This document shows, piece by piece, positions 1 to 9,462 of a DNA stretch of 64,000 nucleotides (positions are counted from its first letter, which is position 1; the number at the start of each line of letters is the position of its first letter). This stretch comes from Rhodococcoides corynebacterioides NBRC 14404 (GTDB taxonomy: Bacteria; Actinomycetota; Actinomycetes; Mycobacteriales; Mycobacteriaceae): contig NZ_BCWV01000004.1 of NCBI RefSeq assembly GCF_001894765.1, forward strand, positions 310,001 to 374,000. The letters are read 5' to 3'. The position numbers and the translations under genes were made by a program. The notes below the pieces were generated by a model. The model saw only the letters and a list, made by a program, of their open reading frames with translations. It was not told the DNA's origin and searched no databases.

Positions 1-1
1 C

Positions 2-283
2 CTGTCCCTGCGGCAGGTCGATCCGCTGCGACTGCGCTCGGTCACCCATCCGGACCCGGAACCGCCCTTCGCCGCGGCGGAGACTGCGACGCGGTCCGCG
101 CACCTGCCGAACGACACGTCGGAGGCGGCCGTCGCCGCGGCGAATTCCGACGACGGCCACACCGTGGCTGATCCCGACGGCCACACCGTGGCGACGGCGA
201 TCCCCGAGGGCCGTGAGACCGAAGAGGGCCGCGAGACCGCCGAGCCGTCCACTCGACGGTCCCCCCGAGAGGTGAGCACGTGA
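2..283 (+). CDS. 3' end of an upstream CDS, unidentified
   Basis: An open frame enters from the left edge and stops at TGA 281-283, overlapping the crtB start in a GTGA arrangement, so the two are probably translationally coupled. The visible 93 residues look like a disordered C-terminal tail rich in Ala, Asp, Glu and Arg, built partly from microduplications (DGHTVADP/DGHTVATA, then a repeated EGR.ET unit). No domain can be recognised. In M. tuberculosis the gene in this slot is the alpha-1,6-mannosyltransferase mptA (Rv2174). A carotenoid gene such as crtI or crtE would also fit beside crtB. Neither is demonstrated here. Confidence 0.6.
   Translation: MSLRQVDPLRLRSVTHPDPEPPFAAAETATRSAHLPNDTSEAAVAAANSDDGHTVADPDGHTVATAIPEGRETEEGRETAEPSTRRSPREVST
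152..199 (+). repeat. 24-bp in-frame partial tandem duplication
   Basis: A 17-bp segment (gacggccacaccgtggc) occurs at 152-168 and again at 176-192, a period of 24 bp or eight codons. It duplicates the DGHTVA segment in the tail of the partial upstream protein. An 18-bp period (gagggccg.gagaccg) follows at about 205-240. Confidence 0.85.
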
Positions 284-1254
284 CGGATCTACTGCGCGAG
301 GGCTATGCCGTCTCCCGCGAGGTCGCGCGCGAGCACGGCAAGACGTACTTCCTGGCGACCCGCTTGTTGCCGCCGGAGCGCCGTCCGGCCGTGCACGCGC
401 TGTACGCGTACGCCCGCATGGTGGACGACATCATCGACGTCGACATGATCGCCGAGCGTGACGACGCCGCAGCCGTCGCCGACGACGAAGCGTTGCTCGA
501 CCGTATCGACCAGCGGTTCCGGGCCGGTCTCGCCGACGGACCGGCGGCGGTGGCGCCGGCGACCGGCGAACCCGTGACCGACCACGACCGGATCCTCGCC
601 GCCGCGGTGGACACCGCGCGCCAGTACGACATCTCGGCCGAGTACTTCACGGCGTTCATGACCTCGATGCGCATGGACGTGCCGTCGTCGAGCATCTACA
701 CCGACCGGTACGCCACCCTCGACGACCTGCGGGTCTACATGTGGGGTTCGGCAGCGGTGATCGGGCTGCAGATGCTGCCGATCCTCGGCACCGTCGGCCC
801 GGTTGAGGACGCCGCACCCGCCGCGGCGGCCCTCGGCGAGGCGTTCCAGCTGACGAACTTCGTGCGGGACGCGGGCGAGGACCTCGCCCGCGACCGGATC
901 TACCTACCCGGCGACGTGCTGGCCGCCTACGGCGTGGACGAGGACCTGCTGCACTGGTGCCGTCGGACCGACCGGGTGGATCCGCGCGTGGCGCGTGCGC
1001 TCGCCGACGTCATCGCGACGTGCCGCGCCCTCTACCGCACCGCCGAGCCGGGGATCGAGCTGCTGTCGCCGAGGGCCCGGCCGGGCATCCGTGTCGCGTT
1101 CGCGCTGTACCGGGACATCCTCGGCGTCGTCGAACGGGACGGGTATCGCTCGTTGTCCCGCCGCTCCACCGTCGGGAACGGTCGACGCGGCGGCGTGGCC
1201 GCGCGCGCCGCGGGTCGCGGACTCGCCGCTCGCCTGCTCCCGACGGCGTCCTGA
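280..1254 (+). CDS. crtB: Phytoene synthase
   Basis: Condenses two geranylgeranyl diphosphates to phytoene, the first committed step of carotenoid synthesis. The 324 residues cover the whole squalene/phytoene synthase domain. The first Asp-rich motif is DDIID at 49-53 and the second, diphosphate-binding motif lies in NFVRDAGED around 193-201, followed by the family-typical DLARDRIYLP. GTG 280 is chosen because it overlaps the upstream stop and follows AGAGG at good distance. The C-terminal 25 residues are Arg/Ala-rich and not conserved in kind. Pigmented rhodococci make carotenoids, so the function fits, but the desaturase is not in this window. Squalene synthase is the main alternative. Confidence 0.93.
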   Translation: MTDLLREGYAVSREVAREHGKTYFLATRLLPPERRPAVHALYAYARMVDDIIDVDMIAERDDAAAVADDEALLDRIDQRFRAGLADGPAAVAPATGEPVTDHDRILAAAVDTARQYDISAEYFTAFMTSMRMDVPSSSIYTDRYATLDDLRVYMWGSAAVIGLQMLPILGTVGPVEDAAPAAAALGEAFQLTNFVRDAGEDLARDRIYLPGDVLAAYGVDEDLLHWCRRTDRVDPRVARALADVIATCRALYRTAEPGIELLSPRARPGIRVAFALYRDILGVVERDGYRSLSRRSTVGNGRRGGVAARAAGRGLAARLLPTAS

Positions 1255-1260
1255 GGTCGG

Positions 1261-1318
1261 AAACCCATCGACCGGGCCGGTCAGAAACCCATCGACCGGG
1301 CCGGTCAGAAACCCATCG
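1261..1318. repeat. 24-bp tandem repeat (2.4 copies) across a stop codon
   Basis: Exact 24-bp copies occupy 1261-1284 and 1285-1308, and a 10-bp third partial copy ends at 1318. On the minus strand each unit carries ATGGGTTTCTGA, the last codons and stop of the neighbouring DNA-binding protein gene, so its Met-Gly-Phe-stop is present two more times beyond the functional stop. The unit also holds the near-palindrome gaccgggccggtc, which could form a weak hairpin between the convergent crtB and this gene. Confidence 0.9.
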
Positions 1319-1691
1319 CCTGGGCACGCCGCACGATCTCGCGGGCGTGGTCGCCGTGCAGGACGTCCACCGGTCGGCCCGGCAGGCTGGCGTCGTCCTC
1401 GAAGAGCCACCGCACGATCGCGGTGTGATCGAAGCCTCCGTCGAGAAGCACCGACACCGTGCCGGCGAGGTGCTTGAGCGGGTGACCGTGCTCGTCGAGG
1501 AATGCGGCGGGAACGGCGACCACCCGGTCGCGGCGCACGGCGATCAGCTTGTTCTCGCGCAGCATCTGATGCACGCGTGTCACGGCGACGCCGAGGGACG
1601 CCGCGACGTCGGGAAGGGGCACGACCTGCTCGTCGGCGGGGATCACGTCGTCGCAGTAGGGAATGGCACTCACCGCGACAACGGTAGTCAC
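1305..1691 (-). CDS. Rv2175c-like DNA-binding regulatory protein
   Basis: The 128-residue protein matches the remembered M. tuberculosis Rv2175c throughout, most clearly in RPVDVLHGDHAREIVRRAQ near the C-terminus. That protein has a winged helix-turn-helix fold, binds DNA and is phosphorylated by PknL on an N-terminal Thr (Thr9). Here an MxLREN-type recognition segment lies around residues 41-46. GTG 1691 is the furthest upstream start that keeps Thr2/Thr3; counting back from the shared IP dipeptide, Thr3 aligns with Thr9. The gene is divergent from pknL, 120 bp away, as in mycobacteria, so kinase and substrate stay paired. Its stop codon sits inside a tandem repeat of 24 bp. Confidence 0.88.
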   Translation of the reverse strand: MTTVVAVSAIPYCDDVIPADEQVVPLPDVAASLGVAVTRVHQMLRENKLIAVRRDRVVAVPAAFLDEHGHPLKHLAGTVSVLLDGGFDHTAIVRWLFEDDASLPGRPVDVLHGDHAREIVRRAQAMGF

Positions 1692-1811
1692 GGCGGACGT
1701 CGTGAACCAAGTTCACCGCGCGGACTGACTACCATCGGACGACGGGCCCCGATCGGCCCGTCCTCGATCCCCGACGACCTCGATCCCCGACGACGAGCAG
1801 GAGGCTCCACC

Positions 1812-3815
1812 GTGGCCGTGTCCGGTCCGTCGCTGCTCGGCGCCTTCCTCGAGCGGCGCTACCGAGTCGACGCTCCCATCGCCCGCGGTGGCATGTCGAC
1901 GGTGTACCGCGGTCTCGACACTCGTCTGGATCGGCCCGTGGCCATCAAGGTGATGGATCCGCAGTTCGCCGGGGACCCCGAGTTCGTGCGCCGCTTCGAG
2001 TTCGAGGCCCGCGCCGTCGCGCGTCTGCATCATCCCGGTCTCGTGGCCGTCCACGACCACGGGCGCGACGGTGACCACGCGTTCCTGGTGATGGAACTCG
2101 TCGAGGGCGGCACGCTGCGGGAGTTGCTGCGCGAGCGGGGTCCGATGCCGCCGCACGCCGCCGTCGCGGTGCTCCAACCCGTGCTCGACGCGCTCGCCGT
2201 CGCGCATCGGGCCGGCCTGGTGCACCGCGACGTCAAACCCGAGAACGTCCTGATCTCCGACGACGGTGACGTCAAGATCGCCGACTTCGGCCTGGTCCGC
2301 GCGGTCGCCGCCGCGACCACCACGTCGGCGAGCGTCATCCTCGGCACTGCGGCCTACCTCTCCCCCGAGCAGGTCACGTCGGGGACCGCCGACGCGCGCA
2401 GCGACGTCTACTCGGCCGGGGTGTTGCTGTTCGAGGTACTCACCGGCCGAACGCCGTTCGACGGGGACACGTCGTTGTCCATCGCGTATCAGCGCGTAGA
2501 GAACGACGTTCCCGCGCCGGGTTCCGTCGTGCCGGGGGTACCGCGTCATCTCGATTCGGTCGTCCGCGACGCCACCCGCCGCGACGCCGCGGACCGCTTC
2601 CGCGACGCCGGAACGATGGGTGAGGCCCTCCGCTCGGTCACCGCCGCGCTCGGGTTGCCGGCCTACCGAGTGCCGGCTCCGGCACGCTCGGCCGAACACC
2701 TGTCCGCCCAGACACTGCACGCCCCGCGGCCCTACGCCCCGCAGGCACCGCGCTCCCCCGACACCGCCATCGTGGCCGTTCCGGCGGCGTCGATCGGCGC
2801 CCCGTCCCCCACGCAGCACACCAAGATGGTCACCGCCGCCGTCCCGCGCGACACGGACGCCGAGCCCGGCGGCACCGAGCCCACGGGCCGCGGCCGGGGC
2901 GTGTACGCCTACCCGGACTACCGGTCGGATCGTCGTCGGTCCCGTCGGGTCGCCGCCATCTGGGTCGCCATTCTGGTGGTGGCCGCACTGGTGCTCGGAA
3001 CGGTCGGATGGTGGGCGGGCTCCGGCCGGTTCACCGCGGTGCCCGCCGTCGACGGACTCGACCGCACCTCGGCGGTATCCGCGATCGAGGCCGCGGACCT
3101 GTCGGCCACCGTGGAAGGACGGTGGACCGACGACGCGCCCACCGATCGGCTGCTCGGCACCGATCCGCCGTCGGGTTCGCGGATCGAGCGGGGCGAGACG
3201 GTCACCGTCCTCGTCTCGCAGGGGCGTCCCGCCGTGCCCGATCTCGTGCCCGGTGCGTCGCCCGATCAGATCGCCGGAGCGCTCGAGGACCGCACGTTCG
3301 TCGCCGTCGACGGCGGCGAGGCGTTCAGCAGTTCCGCCGCGCGGGGCGAGGTCGCCGCACTCGATCCGGCACCGGGCACGGTGCTTCCCGTCGGCAGCGA
3401 GGTCCGCGTGGTGACCAGCAAGGGCGCACCGCCGGTCGACGTCCCGGACGTGCGTGGACGCAGCGAGCAGGACGCGCGCGCCGCGCTCGATCGCGTGGGC
3501 ATCACCGTCTCCGCGGTCGAGGAGGTCTTCGACGCCGACGTCGACCGGGGATCCGCCGTCGGCACCGACCCGGCGGCCGGGACCGGCGTGACGGCCGGAA
3601 CCGCCGTGACGCTGCGAGTGTCGACGGCCGTCCCCGTACCGTCGTTGCTCGGCCGGACCGTCGGCTCGGCGCGCGAGGAACTCGAACGGCTCGGCCTCGA
3701 CGTCCGGGTCCGCCAGGTCACCCGCACCGATCGGTCACTGGTCATCTCGCAGACGCCCGGTCCCTCCGAGCGCGTCGCGCCGGGAGGGACCGTGACGGTG
3801 GTGTCGCTGCCGTAG
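1812..3815 (+). CDS. pknL: Ser/Thr protein kinase PknL with four PASTA domains
   Basis: Membrane Ser/Thr kinase of 667 residues. The kinase domain (about 18-280) has the invariant Lys46 in VAIK, the catalytic HRDVKPEN at 138-145, DFG at 158-160, a Thr-rich activation loop near 169-172 and GTAAYLSPEQ at 178-187. A Pro/Ala-rich linker leads to one membrane span at about 380-402. Four extracellular PASTA repeats fill 407-667 and probably sense muropeptides or lipid II. The start is GTG 1812, seven bases after AGGAGG; much longer upstream frames have no such site. M. tuberculosis PknL lacks PASTA repeats (about 400 residues), so this is the long form known from corynebacteria. The Rv2175c-like substrate gene lies divergently upstream. 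Confidence 0.96.
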   Translation: MAVSGPSLLGAFLERRYRVDAPIARGGMSTVYRGLDTRLDRPVAIKVMDPQFAGDPEFVRRFEFEARAVARLHHPGLVAVHDHGRDGDHAFLVMELVEGGTLRELLRERGPMPPHAAVAVLQPVLDALAVAHRAGLVHRDVKPENVLISDDGDVKIADFGLVRAVAAATTTSASVILGTAAYLSPEQVTSGTADARSDVYSAGVLLFEVLTGRTPFDGDTSLSIAYQRVENDVPAPGSVVPGVPRHLDSVVRDATRRDAADRFRDAGTMGEALRSVTAALGLPAYRVPAPARSAEHLSAQTLHAPRPYAPQAPRSPDTAIVAVPAASIGAPSPTQHTKMVTAAVPRDTDAEPGGTEPTGRGRGVYAYPDYRSDRRRSRRVAAIWVAILVVAALVLGTVGWWAGSGRFTAVPAVDGLDRTSAVSAIEAADLSATVEGRWTDDAPTDRLLGTDPPSGSRIERGETVTVLVSQGRPAVPDLVPGASPDQIAGALEDRTFVAVDGGEAFSSSAARGEVAALDPAPGTVLPVGSEVRVVTSKGAPPVDVPDVRGRSEQDARAALDRVGITVSAVEEVFDADVDRGSAVGTDPAAGTGVTAGTAVTLRVSTAVPVPSLLGRTVGSAREELERLGLDVRVRQVTRTDRSLVISQTPGPSERVAPGGTVTVVSLP

Positions 3816-3857
3816 CCCGACCGCGGTGCGGCTGACGAGCCCCCCGCCGCGCCGATC

Positions 3858-5330
<1,473 letters not shown>

Positions 5331-5822
5331 TCAGCCTGCGGCGCGGGCGGACTCCACGGCACGGAACTTGGCCAGGTTGTGCCGCGCGTCGGCCAGCGCG
5401 TCGTGCGCGTCGTCCGGAGCGTCCGGCAGGGCCGGCGACCCGTGCTCCTGCCAGTACTGCTTGAGCTCGCGCGTGAAGCGCGGCATCACCCGCGGCAACG
5501 CCGTCATCGGCCCCCACAGCTGACACAGCGCCACGTGGTCGTACGCCGCCACCCAGGCCCACATCTCGACGTCGTCGTTCCCGGCGGCGGTGACGAAGTC
5601 GAGGATCTCGTCGCGAATCCGCGCACGCGACTGCCAGAGCGACGACGAGAACGGCGGCAGCTTCGGCAGGACGTTGCGGCGAACCCAGGGACCGGCCCGC
5701 TCCGGATCGAACTCCGCCGACACCGCGTAGTATTCACGGCCGTCCTCGGCGACGATGCCGATGGAGACCAGATCGATCGTGCGACCATCCTCGATGAACT
5801 CGCAGTCGTAGAAATAGCGCAC
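5331..5822 (-). CDS. 3'-5' exoribonuclease, Rv2179c-type (DEDD fold)
   Basis: A 163-residue single-domain RNase T/DEDD-fold protein. Catalytic acidic residues are visible in YDCEF (Asp6 and Glu8), in AAYDHVALC and in the C-terminal HDALADAR. Conserved phrases such as AEDGREYYAVS and YDHVALCQLWGPMTALP match the mycobacterial Rv2179c family, reported to trim 3' overhangs of RNA. GTG 5822 gives the family N-terminus VRYFYD. The preceding in-frame start at 5873 would add 17 unconserved residues and overlap the divergent mannosyltransferase start region. It lies 87 bp upstream of aroG on the same strand and 38 bp from the divergent gene. Confidence 0.9.
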   Translation of the reverse strand: MRYFYDCEFIEDGRTIDLVSIGIVAEDGREYYAVSAEFDPERAGPWVRRNVLPKLPPFSSSLWQSRARIRDEILDFVTAAGNDDVEMWAWVAAYDHVALCQLWGPMTALPRVMPRFTRELKQYWQEHGSPALPDAPDDAHDALADARHNLAKFRAVESARAAG

Positions 5823-5860
5823 GGTGGCCACCCTATCGGCCGGCCGCGGAAGGACCTCGC

Positions 5861-7102
5861 ATGCGGAGCTCACCCGCGCCGACCGCCGACCCGCCTCGGT
5901 GGCGTCGGCCCCTGGTGGTGGCGGCCAAGGTCCTCACCGTCGCCGCCCTCCTGGCCGGCATCGCGTTCAACCTGATCGGACTACCGCCACTGCGGGAGTG
6001 GGGCGAGATCTATCGCCTCGACCTCGACGTCTATCGGATCGGCGGTCGTGCCCTGCTCGACGGCGTCGACCTCTACGGCGTCCTCCCCGCCACCAGCGTC
6101 GACATTCCCCTGCCGTTCACGTATCCGCCCATGGCGGCGCTGGCCTTCGCGCCCATGGCGGTGCTCCCCCTGACCGTGGCGTCGACGGTCATGACGCTGA
6201 TGACGATGGTGCTGCTCGCGGTGACGGTCGCCGTCACGGTGCGCTCGCTGGTCACCCTCGGCCGGGCCGACACCGCGTGGGTCGCGGCCGCGGGCACGGC
6301 GGCGGCGTTCGCGCTGGAACCGGTGTGGTCGACGTTCGACTACGGCCAGATCAACGTCGTCCTCATGTGCCTGGTGGTGCTCGACGTCCTCCCCCGCCGC
6401 ACGCTGTGGCCGCGCGGACTGCTCGTCGGCTTCGTGACCGCCATCAAGCTCACCCCGGCCGTCTTCGTTCTGTACTTCCTGCTGGCGCGCCGGTTCCGCG
6501 CCGCCGCGACCGTGGTGGTGTCCTTCCTCGCGTTCACCGCCCTCGGGTTCGTCGCCACCCCCGACGGCTCCGTCCGGTACTGGACCGACGTGCTCGTCGA
6601 CTCCGACCGCATCGGCCACCCGGGGTACGTCGCCAACCAGTCGCTCACCGGCATGCTGGCCCGCCTCGGACTCGACGACGGGCCCCGCACCCTGGTCTGG
6701 ATCGCGTGCAGCGCCGTCGTCGGTGTGATCGCCGTCGTCGCCATGCACCGCGCCCTCGCGGCTCGCGACCGGCTCACCGCCCTGTGCGTCAACGCCGTTC
6801 TGGGGCTGCTGGTCTCACCGGTGTCGTGGTCGCACCACTGGGTGTGGTCGGTGCCGATCCTGGTGCTGTGCATCCACGCCGGTCTCACCCGTCGCTCCGT
6901 CGCCCTCCCCGCCCTCGGGATGATCGGCGCGGTGCTGCTGCACTTCCCCGCCCACTGGCGCCTCGGCCCCGGCCGGTGGGACGGCGTGGGCTGGCCGCTC
7001 TGGGATCAGATCCAGGCGTCGTCGTACGTCTGGTGGGGGTTGGCCTTCCTCGTGGTGGCCGCGGTCCTTCCGCGACGCCGGACCCCCGAGCCGGTGGCCT
7101 GA
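5861..7102 (+). CDS. Alpha-1,2-mannosyltransferase (GT87, Rv2181-like)
   Basis: Polytopic membrane glycosyltransferase of 413 residues with about ten hydrophobic segments, beginning near residue 20 (VAAKVLTVAALLAGIAF). The N-terminal loop LDLDVYRIGG contains the acidic pair typical of GT-C/GT87 enzymes that use polyprenyl-phosphate mannose outside the membrane. SWSHHWVWSVP in the C-terminal half is also characteristic. By position and family it should add alpha-1,2-mannose branches to lipomannan and lipoarabinomannan, as Rv2181 (MptC) does. ATG 5861 follows GGAAGGA closely. The gene is divergent from the exoribonuclease; Rv2180c, found between them in M. tuberculosis, is missing. Confidence 0.9.
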   Translation: MRSSPAPTADPPRWRRPLVVAAKVLTVAALLAGIAFNLIGLPPLREWGEIYRLDLDVYRIGGRALLDGVDLYGVLPATSVDIPLPFTYPPMAALAFAPMAVLPLTVASTVMTLMTMVLLAVTVAVTVRSLVTLGRADTAWVAAAGTAAAFALEPVWSTFDYGQINVVLMCLVVLDVLPRRTLWPRGLLVGFVTAIKLTPAVFVLYFLLARRFRAAATVVVSFLAFTALGFVATPDGSVRYWTDVLVDSDRIGHPGYVANQSLTGMLARLGLDDGPRTLVWIACSAVVGVIAVVAMHRALAARDRLTALCVNAVLGLLVSPVSWSHHWVWSVPILVLCIHAGLTRRSVALPALGMIGAVLLHFPAHWRLGPGRWDGVGWPLWDQIQASSYVWWGLAFLVVAAVLPRRRTPEPVA

Positions 7103-7127
7103 CGGTCCCGCGCGGAGAGAGCGGGAC

Positions 7128-7862
7128 TCAGCCCGCGCGGCTGTCCGGGATGCGGGCGGCTCCGTCGGCACCCGCCGCGCCGTCCGATTCCGGGGTGGCC
7201 TTCATGCTCGCGGCGTAGACGTCGACGTACTGCTGGCCGCCGAGCTTCATCAACTCGTACATGACCTCGTCGGTGACGGCGCGCTCGACGAAGCGGTTGC
7301 CGGCCATGCCCTCGTAGCGCGAGAAGTCCAGCGGCTTGCCGATCCGGATGCCGACCTTGGTGGGGCGCGGGAGCTTGGAGCCGATGGGGTTCATCTTGGC
7401 CGTGCCGATCATGGCGACGGGGATGACGGGCACGCCGCTCTCGAGGGCCAACCGCGCCATGCCGGTCTTGCCCTTGTAGAGCCGGTCGTCAGGGGACCGC
7501 GTGCCCTCGGGGTAGATGCCGAGGAGCTTGCCGTTCCGCAGGACGCGCAGACCCGCGTCGAGCGCGTCCTGAGCCGCGGACGCTCCGGTGCGGTCGATGG
7601 GAACCTGACCGACGGAGCTGAAGAACCAGCGCTGGAACCGACCCTTGGCGCCGCGGCCGGTGAAGTACTCGCTCTTGGCCAGGAAGGTGATCCGGCGAGT
7701 CACCACCAGAGGCAGATAGAAGGAATCGAGAACGGCCTGATGGTTGCTCGCGAGGATGGCCGGACCGTCGACGGGGATGTTCTCGAGCCCCTCCACCTTG
7801 GGTCGCCCCAACAGGTGCAGCAGCGGACCGAGAAGCACGTATTTGAAGGTCCAATACCACAT
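7128..7862 (-). CDS. 1-acylglycerol-3-phosphate O-acyltransferase family (PlsC-like)
   Basis: A 244-residue lysophospholipid acyltransferase-domain protein. The catalytic HX4D motif is HQAVLD at 41-46 and the glycerol-phosphate-binding EGTRS is at 119-123, with PVIPVAMIGT following. It should acylate lysophosphatidate or a related lipid at the inner membrane face. ATG 7862 gives the MWYW start remembered for Rv2182c and is placed well after GAAAGG; a GTG nine bases upstream (7871) would lie almost on that site. It is convergent with the mannosyltransferase gene and followed upstream by a glucokinase gene. The last 25 residues are a variable Ala/Asp tail. Confidence 0.9.
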   Translation of the reverse strand: MWYWTFKYVLLGPLLHLLGRPKVEGLENIPVDGPAILASNHQAVLDSFYLPLVVTRRITFLAKSEYFTGRGAKGRFQRWFFSSVGQVPIDRTGASAAQDALDAGLRVLRNGKLLGIYPEGTRSPDDRLYKGKTGMARLALESGVPVIPVAMIGTAKMNPIGSKLPRPTKVGIRIGKPLDFSRYEGMAGNRFVERAVTDEVMYELMKLGGQQYVDVYAASMKATPESDGAAGADGAARIPDSRAG

Positions 7863-8004
7863 TCCCGACACGCCTTTCGTCGAACAGCCGCCTCGAGATC
7901 CGCGGCGATCACCGAGCGTTACGCGTATCCTACCGCCGGTTTATGACACCAGCCACAGTTCGGACGTGCAGTCGGACACATCTCACACGGCCGTCACCGT
8001 GCGG

Positions 8005-8988
8005 TCATCCGCGCGACGCACCCACTTCGACCCGAGCGAGTTCGGCGGCACCGATCATGCCCGCGGCCTCCCCGAGTTGGGTGCCGCGGATGCGTGCGAG
8101 GGGCCGATGCCCGGCCCCGGTGATCTGCGCCGCGTAGTGCTCGCGAGCGAGGTCGAGGAACAGCGCCGACGACGTGGCGACTCCCCCGGCGATGACCATA
8201 CGATCGGGGTCGTAGACGTCCGAGACCAGCGCGAGGCCGATGCCGAGCCACCGCGCGAACTCCGACATGGTCTCGATGGCGACCAGATCGCCGTCCTGCG
8301 CGGCGCCCGCGATGCGACGGCCCGTGAGCGACCCGGGGTCGAGGAACGCTTCGCGCGCCAACACCGTGGAGCCGCGCGGATTCGCGGCGAGGAGCTCGAT
8401 CGCCGTGTCCACCAACGCCGTTCCGCTGCAGTAGCGCTCCCAGCACCCACGCTTGCCGCACGCGCACTGGCGGCCGTCGGGCACCACCTGCAGGTGACCG
8501 AGCTCCGGCGCGATGCCGTAGCTGCCGCGGTAGAGCTTGCCGTCGATCAGCAGGGCAGCGCCGATACCGGTGCCGATGGCGATCATGACGACGTTGCCGC
8601 CACCCGCCGCGGCGCCGAACCGATGTTCGGCCCAGGCCGCCGCGTTGGCGTCGTGTTCGAGAATGACCGGGATGCCGAGGCGTTCGGTCATCTCGCGCGC
8701 CACCGGCCGGTTGATCCACGGCAGATGCGGTGCGAACCGGACGACGGTGCGGTCGGAGTTGATGAACCCGGCGACGGCGAGTCCGACGGCGGCGATGTCG
8801 TGACGGCTCGCCAACTCACGCACCGCGCGGTCGATGCCGTTCTCGAGCGCGCGGGACTCCTGCGGCGTCGGGGCCTGGGTGCTGTCGAGAACCTGCCCGT
8901 CCACGTCGACCACCGACGCGCGAATGCTGGTGCCGCCCACGTCGATACCGATGGTCAGGGGCTTGGCTCCGTGGCCCTGTGTTCTCAC
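8005..8988 (-). CDS. glk: ROK-family glucokinase
   Basis: A 327-residue ROK sugar kinase. It shows the N-terminal phosphate-binding IGIDVGGTSIR, the sugar-binding segment ILEHDANAAAWAEH, IAIGTGIGAAL, and the ROK zinc motif CACGKRGCWERYCSG, followed by the adenosine-binding AGG. The catalytic base should be the Asp of HDAN. ATP or polyphosphate use cannot be told from sequence. From memory the corynebacterial glucokinase lies in the same neighbourhood, while the M. tuberculosis locus has no ROK gene here. GTG 8988 is the only upstream start that keeps the full first strand; the ribosome site is weak. It ends a run of minus-strand genes of unrelated function. Confidence 0.88.
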   Translation of the reverse strand: MRTQGHGAKPLTIGIDVGGTSIRASVVDVDGQVLDSTQAPTPQESRALENGIDRAVRELASRHDIAAVGLAVAGFINSDRTVVRFAPHLPWINRPVAREMTERLGIPVILEHDANAAAWAEHRFGAAAGGGNVVMIAIGTGIGAALLIDGKLYRGSYGIAPELGHLQVVPDGRQCACGKRGCWERYCSGTALVDTAIELLAANPRGSTVLAREAFLDPGSLTGRRIAGAAQDGDLVAIETMSEFARWLGIGLALVSDVYDPDRMVIAGGVATSSALFLDLAREHYAAQITGAGHRPLARIRGTQLGEAAGMIGAAELARVEVGASRG

Positions 8989-9003
8989 TGTCGTGCTCGG
9001 TCC

Positions 9004-9462
9004 TCACTGCGTCGGCGGCGTCGGACGCTCCCGGTCGGGTTTCGACGTCGTCGTCACGGTAATCGGCTGGTAGCCGCCGGGGCGAACCGACGGCGTCGAC
9101 GCGCCGGGGACGGCGGTCCCCGTCCCGTCGGCGTCGACGGTCGGCGTGGTCGGCGACGCGGGCCGAGCGGTAGTCGAGGCGTGGGACGCGGGCCGGGCCG
9201 CGGTCGAGGCGTGGTCGTCGAGGTAGGCCCGGACGACGGCGGCGAGGGCGTCGAACTCGGTCGCGACGAGGCTCAGCAGGTCGTGCCGTTCGCCCCGCAG
9301 CGCCGCAGCCAGCGCGCACAGCGGACACCAGGAGCAGCCGTCCCAGTGCGGAGCCTCGGGGTCGTCGAACCGGCGCAGCGCCGGTTCGACTCGATCGATG
9401 ACGAGCTCGGCCAGGATGCGCAGTTCGGCCACGAGGTCGCGGGTCTCGCGCTCGTCAGCCAT
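9004..9462 (-). CDS. Conserved hypothetical protein, Rv2183c-like
   Basis: A 152-residue actinobacterial protein. The N-terminal half is helical and holds the conserved DGCSWCPLCALAAALRGE, with two Cys in CPLC and one just before, which could bind a metal. The C-terminal third is low-complexity, including a 30-bp tandem duplication that encodes HAS.TARPAS twice, and ends in a Pro/Thr-rich tail. ATG 9462 gives the family start MADERETRDLVAE and overlaps the end of the upstream ATPase gene by 8 bp, suggesting coupled translation. The function is unknown; its conserved pairing with the ArsA-like ATPase suggests they act together. Confidence 0.82.
   Translation of the reverse strand: MADERETRDLVAELRILAELVIDRVEPALRRFDDPEAPHWDGCSWCPLCALAAALRGERHDLLSLVATEFDALAAVVRAYLDDHASTAARPASHASTTARPASPTTPTVDADGTGTAVPGASTPSVRPGGYQPITVTTTSKPDRERPTPPTQ

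Noticed and set aside
957-1811. Long N-terminal extension of PknL
   Set aside because: The frame crosses crtB and the divergent regulatory gene. GTG 1812 has an ideal ribosome site and gives the normal kinase N-terminus.
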